Assembly: GCA_030035585.1 (NCBI GenBank)
Contig: CM057468.1
Span: 52,076,145-52,140,144 of the forward strand
Reading direction: 5' to 3'
Source of the DNA: Dugong dugon
Taxonomy: Eukaryota; Chordata; Mammalia; Sirenia; Dugongidae
DNA: 64,000 bases
Position 1 is the first letter of the stretch. Each line of letters begins with the position of its first letter. Of this stretch, positions 55,440 to 64,000 are shown piece by piece. The position numbers and the translations under genes were made by a program. Under the pieces are notes generated by a model, which did not search any database, was not told the DNA's origin, and saw only the letters and a program-made list of their open reading frames with translations.

Positions 55440-56385
55440 AGACACTGGGGTAACTCTTTTAAAAAGAACTGTAGATCTGGATTATGATTGTTGAACGCTG
55501 AGTTTTGAAAATCTTTATCAATATGATAGGCAAAAAAATGATATGTCTTTGGTGAAGGGTAAGATAGTACACAATACTGGGGAAGCTGGTACAACCTGTC
55601 CAAGGCAAGGTCATGGAAGCTCCATAGACACATCCAAACTCCCTGAGGTACCCAACTGCTGGGCTGAGGACTGTGGGGACCATGGTCTCAGGGAACATCT
55701 AGCTCAACCGGCATAATATAGTTCATAAATAAAATGTTCTACATTCTACTTTGGTGAGTAGCATCTGGGGTCTTAAAAGCCTGTGAACGGCCATGTAAGA
55801 TACTCCACTGGTCTCACCCCTTCGGGAGCAAGGGAGAATGAAGAAGACTAAAGATACAAGGGAAGGATAAGTTCAAAGGACTAATGGACCACAACTACCA
55901 CAGCCTCCACCAGACTGAGTCCAGCACAACTCACAACTAGATGGTGCCCAGCTACCACCACTGACTGCTCTGATAGGGATCACAATAGAGGGACCCAGAC
56001 AGAGCTGGAGGAAAATGTAGAACAAGATTCTAATTCAGAAAAAGACCATACTTCCTGGCCTGACAGAGACTGGAGAAACCTCGAGAGTATGGCCCCTGGA
56101 CACCCTTTTAGCTCAGTAATGAAGTCACTCCTGATTTTCATCCAAAGATTAGACACGTCCATAAAACAAAACGAGACTAAATGGGCACACCAGCCCAGGG
56201 GCAAGGACTAGAAGGCAGGCGGGGACAGGAAATCTGGTAATAGGGAACCCAAGGTCAATAAGGGAGAGTATTGACATGTCGTGGGGTTGTTAACTAACGT
56301 CATAAAACAATGTGTACTAACTGTTTAATGAGAAGTTAGTTTTTTCTGTAAACCTTCATCTAAAGTACAAAAAAATTTTAAAAAT
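55440..56385 (+). mobile_element. L1 3'UTR (afrotherian type), sense
   Basis: 'GCATCTGGGGTCTTAAAAGC', 'CTAGATGGTGCCCAGCTACC', 'GACCATACTTCCTGGCCTGA' and the terminal 'AACCTTCATCTAAAGTACAA' AAAAATTTT. 5' truncated. Confidence 0.8.
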
Positions 56386-56389
56386 GATA

Positions 56390-57940
56390 TTTCAATGTCA
56401 TTTTAAAAATTGTTAATGAGATTGAACATTTTTTCATATGTTTACTGGCATTTTTTTATCCTTTGTGAACAGCCTGTGGATGTCCTTTGTTAATTTTTCA
56501 TTTGGATTTTTTACTTATTGATTTATAAGTGTTCTTCGTTGAGGTGGGTCTTAGACAAATTGAGTTTGAGTATTGTACAGTTAATGTCCAGTAAGTCATT
56601 GGAGATGCAGGAAAAGGTTTCTATGGAAAAGAGTACAAGAGAGCAAAAGAGGAGAACAGAGGAAAAGGATCCAACAGAGGGAAAGAAGTATTCAGAGTGA
56701 CCTGGAAAAACATGTCCTCATATGACTCTTACCAATCATACTTCCTTTTACTATCCAATTTAGTGTTGCATGCTTCACTGCAGGAAGTCCAGTCTTTTTT
56801 GCGTTCCCCCCAAGTGTATCCAGGAAGCCCCAGGGGTGCTGGCTTATGTTCAAGTGTCTGTCCTCCTTGCTCTTACTTTTTTAGTGAAGTCAAAACTCAA
56901 CGTGCCTCTTGGAGGCCAGAAGATTCCACAGAGCTATCTTGATGCTGTAATCCCAGAACGTGCTGCTGCTGATACAGCATTGACTAAGAGGCCTGGTGAT
57001 AGGTTCTGAAACCTGAGCAGTCTGAACATGTGTCCCTGACCAGGCCATGCTCCTGCTGCCCAGTGACCATCCATGCCATTGCTACTATTGCTGAAGCTGA
57101 ACCTGTGTTGTTGTCTGCTGACCCAGCGCAGACCAAATAGCTGTGGGTCAAGCTGGGCCACCTGCTCTAATTATTGCCACTAAGGATATTGCGGCTCTTA
57201 GCCCAGGCTATCATGGTTCCTCATTGTGCAGAGAATAGATGCACATTAGTTAAATGGGATCTACACCAAAAATGGCCCAGCCTCACTACCTTCAACCTCT
57301 TATGAGTCACATAGGCAATTCTCTAGGGCCATCAAGACGACTGTGTGGTGGCGGTGGTGGTGGTGGGGCAGATCTATGAATACATACAGACTCAAGGTTC
57401 ACTTTTCCTGGCTGATCTCAGCCTGTCTTTTCTTTCTTCATAGTAAATTACCTCCCTGGGATCTTCTTGCTCTTTCTTGTTGTCTAACTTGGGTTTACTC
57501 ACCCAAGTCCATCAAGTAACTTTGATTCATTTGAACTTCAGAGTAAAAGAGGTAAGTTCTCACTTCCATTCCTCCCAAGATGACCTTCATGTGTTGAAGG
57601 CTCTGACCAACACACCCTAATTCCCAGCAGCACACAAGTTGCCGACAGCAATGAACTATGTTTTTTGGGGGTGGTGTCTGGTACTGTTGTATCACAAAAG
57701 CACCTTCTGCCACTCTCTTAACCAGGCAAAGGTAACCTGAAATGTTGAATCCCCAGCAGAGGTGGATTTACTGTGACACTAATGAAGCTGAAGTGTCAGA
57801 GCCCCTTGTGTGCCTAGTCCTTTCAAAGAGACAGAGGAGAGCCCTAATAATGCATTCACACAACCATATATTTTTGTAACATTTGTAAAACAAGGTATAT
57901 GTGTACTCTTTTCCTAAAGAAGTGCTCCCTCCAAATTATA
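56390..57940. other. Intergenic DNA, 1.5 kb without a recognised element
   Basis: Has GGTGGCGGTGGTGGTGGTGG near 57346. Short frames at 56697-57009 show no domain. It may hold old repeats I cannot place. Confidence 0.35.
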
Positions 57941-57948
57941 TAAACTTT

Positions 57949-60900
57949 GTTGTTGGTGATGTCGAGTCTGTTCCGGATCATAGTGACCCTACATACAACA
58001 GAACAAAACACTGCCTGGTCCTGTGCCATCCTCCCAATTATTATGCTTGAGCCCATTGATGCAATCACTGTGTCAATCCATCTTACTGAGTATCTTCCTC
58101 TTTTTCACTGGCCCTCTACTTTACCAAGCATAACGTCCTTCTCCAGGACTGGTCCCTCCTGATAACATCTCCAAAATACATGAGACAGTCTTGCCATCCT
58201 TGTTTCTAAGGAGCATTCTGGCTGTAATTCTTCCAAGACAGATTTGTTTATTCTTCTGACAGTCCATGGTATACTCAATATTCTTTGCCAATACAATAAT
58301 TCAAATGCATTAATTCTTCTTCATTCTTCCTTATTCATTATCTAGCTTTCGCATGCACACGAGGCAATTGAAAATACCATGGCTTGGGTCAGGTGCACCT
58401 CAGTCCTCAAGGTGACATCTTTGCTTTTCAACACTTTAAAGAGATCTTTTGCAGTAGATATACCCAATGTAATACATTGTTTGATTTCTTGATGGCTGCT
58501 TCCATGGGTGTTGATCGTGGATCCAAGTAAAATGAAATCCTTGACAACTTCAAGCTTTTCTCCGTTTATCATGATATTGCTTATTGGTCCAGTTGTGAGG
58601 ATTTTTGTTTATGTTGAGGTGTAATCCATACTGAAGGCTGTAGTCTTTGATCTTAGTAAGTGCTTCAAGTCCTCTTCACTTTCAGCAAGGAAAGTTGTGT
58701 CATCTGCATATTGCAGGTTGTTAAAGAGTCTTCCTCCAATTCTGATGCCTCATTCTTCTTCATACAGTCCAGCTTCTTGGATTATTTGCCCAGTATACAG
58801 ACTGAATAACTATGGTGAAAGGATACAACCCTTATGTATACCTCTCCTGACTTTAAACCACCCTTGTTCTACTCGAATGACTGCCTCTTGGCCTACGTAC
58901 AGGTTCCTCATGAGCATGATTAAGTGTTCTGGAATTCCTATTCTTCACAACGTTATCCATAATTTGTTATGATCCACACAGTTGAATGCCTTCGCATAGT
59001 CAATAAAACACACATAAACATTTTTCTGGTATTCTCTGCTTTTAGCTAAGATCCATCTGACATTAGCAATGATATCCCTCATTCCCCGCCCTCTTCTGAA
59101 CCCAGCATAAATTTCTGGCAGTTCCCTGTTAATGTACTGCTACAACTGCTTTTGAATGATCTTCAGCAAAATTTTACTTATGTGTGATATTAACGACATT
59201 GGTCAATAATTTCCGCACTCTTTTGAAGTACCTTTCTTTCAAATGGGCACAAATACGGATCTCTTCCAGTCGGTTGGTCAGGTAGCTGTCTTCCAAATTT
59301 CTTGGCCTAGATGGGTGAGCACCTTCAGCACTGCATGTTTGTTGAAACATATCCATTGGTATTCCATCAATTCCTGGAGCCTTGCTTTTCCCCAGTGCCT
59401 TCAGTGCAGCTTGGACCTCTTCCTTCAGTACTATCTGTTCTTGATCATGTGCTACCTCCTACAATAGTTGAATGTTGACTAATTCTTTTTGGTACAATGA
59501 CTCTGTGTATTTCTTCCATCTTCTTTTGACGCTTTCTGTGTCGTTCAATACTTTCCCCGTAGAATCTTTCAATATTGCAATTCGGGGCTTGATTTTTTTT
59601 CTTCAGTTCTTTCAGCCTGAGAAATGCTGAGTGTGTTCTTCCCTTTTGGTTTTCTAACTCCAGGGCTTTGCAGATTTCATTACAATACTTTGTCTTCTGG
59701 AGCTGCCCTTTGAAATCTTCTGTTCAACTTTTTTACTTCATCATTTCTTCCATTCACTTTTGCTACTCTATGTTCAAAAGCAAGTTTCAGAGTCTCTTCT
59801 GACATCCATTTTGGTCTTTTCTTTCTTATCTTTTTAATGACCTTTTGCTTTCTTCGTGTATGATGTCCTTGATGTCATTTCACAACTCGTTTGGTCTTTG
59901 GTCATTAGCATTCGATGTGTCAAATCTGTTCTTGAGATGGTCTCTAAATTCAGGTGGTATATACTCAAGGTTGTATTTTGGCTCTTGTGGACTTGTTCTA
60001 ATTTTCTTCAGCTTCAACTTGAACTTGCATATGAGCAATTGATGGTCTGTTCTGTAGTCGGCCCCTGGCCTTGTTTTGATTGATGATATTAAGCTTCTCC
60101 ATCATCTCTTTCCACAGATTTGATTCCTGTGTATTCCTGTGAGGTGCATGTGTGTAGCTGTCGTTTATTTTGTTGAGAAAAGGTATTTGCAATGAAGAAG
60201 TTGTTAGTCTTGCAAAATTCTATCATGCGATCTCCAACATCGTTTCTATCACCAAGGCCATATTTTCCAACTACTGATCCTTCTTCGTTTCCAACTTTTA
60301 CATTCCAATCACCAGTAATTATCAATGTATCTTGATTGCATGTTTGATCAATTTCAGTCTACAGAAGTTGGCAAAAACCTTCAATTTCTTTACCTCTGGC
60401 ATTAGTGGCTGGTGTGTAAATTTGAATAACAGTTGTATTAACTGGTCTTCCTTTTAGGTGTACGGATATTATCCTATCACTAACAGTGTTGTACTTCATT
60501 CTGAGTAGATCTTGAAATGTTCTTTTTTGACCATGAAAGTGATGCCATTCCTCTTCAATTTGTCGTTCCCAGCATAGTAGACCATATGATTGTCAGATTC
60601 AGAATGGCCAATACCAGTCTACTTCAGCTCACTAATGCCTAGAATATTGATTTTTATGCTTTCCATTTCATTTTTGACGACTTCCAATTATCCTAGATTC
60701 ATACTTCGTACATTCCACATTCCGATTATTAATGGATGTTTGCAGCTGTTTCTTCTCGTTCTGAGTCATGCCACATCAGCAAAGGAAGGTCCCAAAAGCT
60801 TTACTCCATCCACATCAGTAAGGTCGATTCTACTTTGAGGAGGCAGCTGTTCCCTAGTCGTATTTTGAGTGCCTTCCAACTCGAGGGGCTCATCTTCTGG

Positions 60901-61077
60901 CACTATGTCAGACAACATTCTGCTACTATTCATAAGGTTTTCACTGGCCAGTTTTTTCAGAAGTAGACTGCCAGCTCTGCTGAAACCAGTACACGATGGG
61001 TGACTCTGCTGGTATTTGAAATACCAGTGGCATAGCTTCCAGCATCACAGCAACAGGCAAGCCACCACAATATACAG
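57949..61077 (-). mobile_element. Full-length RTE (BovB-like) LINE, 3129 bp, perfect 10-bp target duplication
   Basis: On the minus strand it runs from CTGTATATTGTGGTGGCTTG (at 61077) to GACATCACCAACAAC (at 57949). Endonuclease remnants lie near 60089-60325 ([26 protein letters not shown]), and reverse-transcriptase remnants are read from about 59500 to 58600. The perfect repeat TATAAACTTT flanks it at 57939-57948 and 61078-61087. Frames are broken, so it is not active. Confidence 0.94.
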
Positions 61078-61189
61078 TATAAACTTTAGGCTCCACAAAA
61101 CCTGGATTCATCCCTCATCCCAGGCATAACATCATGAAGAGTTTTTTGTTCTTGTTTCAAATGTCAAGAGGCAAGGTGGCTCAATAGAA

Positions 61190-61397
61190 TATAATCATAA
61201 TAACAGAATAGAATTCAATCCCTGCTTCCACTTCTTACTAGCTGTGTAATGTTAGGCATCTTATTTAATCTTATTGAACCCCAGTTTCCTTAGCTTGAAA
61301 ATGGAGATAATAATGCATGTTTTGCAGGATTATTGTGGCAATTAGAATAACTGCTGTGGTGTTTGGCACATAGTAGGTAATCAAAAAATGTGTGTTA
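61190..61397 (+). mobile_element. MIR
   Basis: 'TTACTAGCTGTGTAATGTTA', 'CCCCAGTTTCCTTAGCTTGA' and 'GCACATAGTAGGTAATCAAA' in MIR order. Confidence 0.82.
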
Positions 61398-61399
61398 TT

Positions 61400-62000
61400 G
61401 TGGTTATTATTATTGTTTTGTTAATTGTAAACAGATCTTTCTTGGAGGAGTGGCAACTCATTTCTCATGTTTCCAACATACTTATTTATTCCCATGTCTG
61501 ACCTAGTCCTGATCAGAGAGGCTGGAAAATGAAAGTAGAAGTCAGAAAAACTGGGCTCCACTCTGAACTCTTACACTGAGTAATTCACTTAATGAACACT
61601 ATTTTCTCCCTTTACACAATTTGTGGTTTTCTGGATTGCCTTGCCTTTTCCAAAGTTATATTTAAAAAAATTCATATCCAGGCAAGAAAGCTAGAAAAAA
61701 TGTCTTTCACAACCATTCACTTTTTGTCTAAACCTCAAAGGGAAAATCTGACATTGAAAGTATAGTATTAGAAGTCAACATTCTTTCAAAAGTGATTGGA
61801 AAGGGACAAACTGGTGGTCTTTAGCCCATAGGCCAATTCAAGTGGCCACATCCACGAACGTAGTCCTCTCCCCTCAGTTAAAAGTCCTAAACAAATTTAG
61901 TTTTCCAAACTCATCTGATTCTTCCATCAAGTGGAGAAAAAAGGTACGATTTAGTCGCATCTTCAGTTGAAAAGATGTGAATTATATAGATGCTGTAGTG
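61400..62000. other. Intergenic DNA, no recognised element
   Basis: AT-rich; nothing recognised. Confidence 0.35.
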
Positions 62001-62003
62001 AAA

Positions 62004-62156
62004 AGGAGTCCTGGAGGCAAAGTGGTTAAGAGCTAGGCTGCTAACCAAAAAGGCCAGTAGTATGAATTCATCAGCCACTCCTTGGAAACCCTATGGGGCA
62101 ATTCTAGTCTGTTCTATAGGATTGCTATGAGTCGGAATCACTCGACAGCAACAGTC
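62004..62156 (+). mobile_element. AfroSINE (short form)
   Basis: GGAGTCCTGGAGGCAAAGTG head, CTATGGGGCAATTCTAGTCT middle and GCTATGAGTCGGAATCACTC tail. Confidence 0.92.
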
Positions 62157-62159
62157 TGT

Positions 62160-62855
62160 AGTGAAAAAAACTCAGGAATGAAAGGCAGTATCTCAAAAAC
62201 CTTCCAGGAATTGTTTGTAAAACAGGGGAAACTCAAGGAAGTTAATACATTTCTTATAATTGCTTAATTGACTGTTTTGCCTGTGGGTCATACACTAATT
62301 CACTATAACCACAGCTTGTAATTAAAATGTTTTAGTTAACAGAGAAGACAACACAACAATGAATCCTTCTACGAAAGGATTTTAGTACAATGCATTTAGT
62401 TCTGCCTCACATTTACCAGATGAGTGCAAGTGTTTGGCTCTGGACTTGCTGAGTACTTAAAATAGGTTCAGAGTATCTCCGACCATCTTGACTCAAGTCA
62501 ATAAATATTTATACAAAGAACTAAGCTAGGGGAGGCACTGTAATTGATGGCAAATGGAATATTTTGTTATATAAATTAGCAAATTATTTTTCTAAAAAAA
62601 TTAGTTTCCATTGTCATAAATGACCCAAGACAAATCAGAAAACCAAACCCATTTGCCATCCAGTTGATTTCAACTTTTACCCAACACAGTAGGCACTTAA
62701 ATGTTGATTGTATTGAATACTCGAAACCAAAACTCTACTTACGTGAATTGGGCAGTGGTGCTCTCCGGAGAGCCTAGCACTATTTCCTAAGGCAGACTAA
62801 AAAATCATGGCCAGAGGAATACAGCAGATACCAGATATTGAGACTATAAAGAACC
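62160..62855. other. Intergenic DNA with an AfroSINE tail scrap
   Basis: An antisense SINE tail (AACCAAACCCATTTGCCATC, about 62641-62675) is the only recognised piece. Confidence 0.4.
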
Positions 62856-62860
62856 GTGTA

Positions 62861-63270
62861 GTTGTTAGGTGCTGTTTAGTCAGTTCCAACTCATAGCAAC
62901 CCCATGTATAACAGAACCAAATGTTGCTTGGTCCTGCACCATCCTCACAATCATTCTATGTTTGAGCCCATTGTTTCAGTCACTGTGTCAATCCATCTCG
63001 TTGAGGGTCTTCCTCTTTTTTGATGACCCTCTACTTTCTCAAGCACGATGTCCTTCTCCAGGGACTGGTCCGCTGATTACATGTCCAAAGTATGCGAGAT
63101 GAAGTCTTACCATCCTTGTTCTAAGGAGCATTCTGGCTGTACTTCTTCCAAGACAGATTTGTTCGTTCTTCTGGCAGTCCATGGTATATTCAATATTCTT
63201 TGCCAACACTGTAATTCAAATGCATTAATTCTTTTTCAGTCTTCCTTATTCACTGTCCAGCTTTCGAATG
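62861..63270 (-). mobile_element. RTE LINE 3' end, antisense
   Basis: GTTGTTAGGTGCTGTTTAGT is the complement of the RTE 3' terminus; it runs to CTGTCCAGCTTTCGAATG. 5' truncated. Confidence 0.9.
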
Positions 63271-63510
63271 TCTTTAGCCATATCCCTGTGTCAATGTCTT
63301 TTGTTCTTCTGGCTAACCCAGGGAGTTAAGGATGCAAAGCATAAAGATGCTGGACCCTCCACTCCCTCTCATAAGCTTCTCTGTCAGTTTATCTCTCACT
63401 CACCTAAGGACTCAGGTCACTGAAGGGCCCAGTTAGAGTGAGGGACCTTTAGCTGCTTCCCAGAATATGAGAAAACTTTCAGAAGTTAGTTCCTAGGTAG
63501 TAGTAAGGGG

Positions 63511-63660
63511 CTTGGATCCACAATCAATGCCCATGGAAGCAGTAGTCAAAAAATCAAACGATGTATTGTATTGGGCAAATCTGCTGCAAAAGATTTCTTT
63601 AAAGTGTTAAAAAGAAAAATGTCACCTTGAGGACTAAGGTGCGCCAGACCCAAGCCATAG
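63511..63660 (+). mobile_element. RTE LINE internal fragment, sense
   Basis: 'CTTGGATCCACAATCAATGC' to 'GACCCAAGCCATAG' is the RTE segment that lies just upstream of the piece at 62861-63270 in the element, but in the opposite orientation. Confidence 0.85.
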
Positions 63661-64000
63661 TTTTTTTTTTTTTTTATTTTTTTATTGTACTTTAGGTGAA
63701 GGTTTACAGAACAAATAGTTTCCATTAAACAGTCAGTACACATATCATTTTATGACACTGGTTAACAACCCCACGACATGTCAACCCTCTCCCTTCTCGA
63801 CCTTTTTTTTTTGGTGAAAATACACATAGCCAAAGATAGACCATTTCAAAAATTTCTACGTGCACAGTTCAGTGACATTGATTACATTCTTCCAGTTGTG
63901 ATGCTATTCTCACTTTAGATGAAGGTTTACAGAACAAAACAGTTTCTCATCAAACAGTTAGTACACGTGTTGCCCTACGACAATGGTTAACAACCCCACT
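63661..64000 (-). mobile_element. L1 3' ends, antisense, two copies with an older L1 piece between
   Basis: A poly-T run then 'TTATTGTACTTTAGGTGAAG' and 'GTTAACAACCCCACGACATG' (63661-63804) is an L1 3' end on the minus strand. 'TTTAGATGAAGGTTTACAGA' to 'GGTTAACAACCCCACT' (63911-64000) is a second copy that runs off the window. 63814-63908 resembles an older L1 3'UTR. Confidence 0.75.

Noticed and set aside
41240..64000. An exon of the neighbouring gene (FAM126A/HYCC1 in other mammals)
   Set aside because: No protein-like, splice-flanked segment was seen; everything recognised is repeat DNA.

Overview
The window is vertebrate nuclear DNA, almost certainly from an afrotherian mammal and most likely an elephant. 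The evidence is about twenty copies of a tRNA-derived SINE of the AfroSINE type, three near full-length BovB-like RTE LINEs that share the SINE's 3' tail, a family of about 500 bp solo LTRs, and older placental repeats (L1M, L2, MIR, MER5, MaLR-type LTRs). I see no bacterial, viral-genome or organelle sequence.

The only gene I can support is KLHL7, on the minus strand. Six coding exons are readable: 40670-40789 (exon 1, with the ATG), 20007-20109, 18624-18717, 18165-18289, 12333-12508 and 8986-9160. All have GT-AG introns and the phases join without a break. Together they give 793 nt, residues 1-264 plus one base. This covers the whole BTB domain and the BACK domain. The last exon here ends within intron 6 territory, so the Kelch repeats must lie beyond the left edge. 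Exon 1 sits in a CpG island (about 40530-41240), a TATA-less housekeeping-type promoter with a GC box and a CRE-like site.

Layout. 1-8985 is KLHL7 intron 6, with an L1M 3' end, a MER5-like element split by an RTE, and AfroSINEs. 9161-20006 holds introns 2-5 with L1, MaLR-like LTRs, AfroSINEs and a solo LTR. 20110-40669 is intron 1, which carries two solo LTRs, a near full-length RTE, an L2 tract, a 5'-truncated RTE and a palindromic AT-rich repeat. 41240-64000 is upstream intergenic DNA, packed with L1 5', ORF2 and 3'UTR pieces, another solo LTR, an antisense full-length RTE and further RTE fragments. In other mammals the next gene in this direction is FAM126A/HYCC1. I saw no exon of it.

No novel coding system was found. 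The points worth a second look are structural: solo LTRs with perfect 5-bp target duplications, an RTE with a perfect 10-bp target duplication, an antisense RTE nested in a sense RTE to make a palindrome, an internally deleted RTE derivative, an 82-bp tandem duplication inside an RTE reverse-transcriptase region, and an unclassified palindromic repeat present as two inverted copies.
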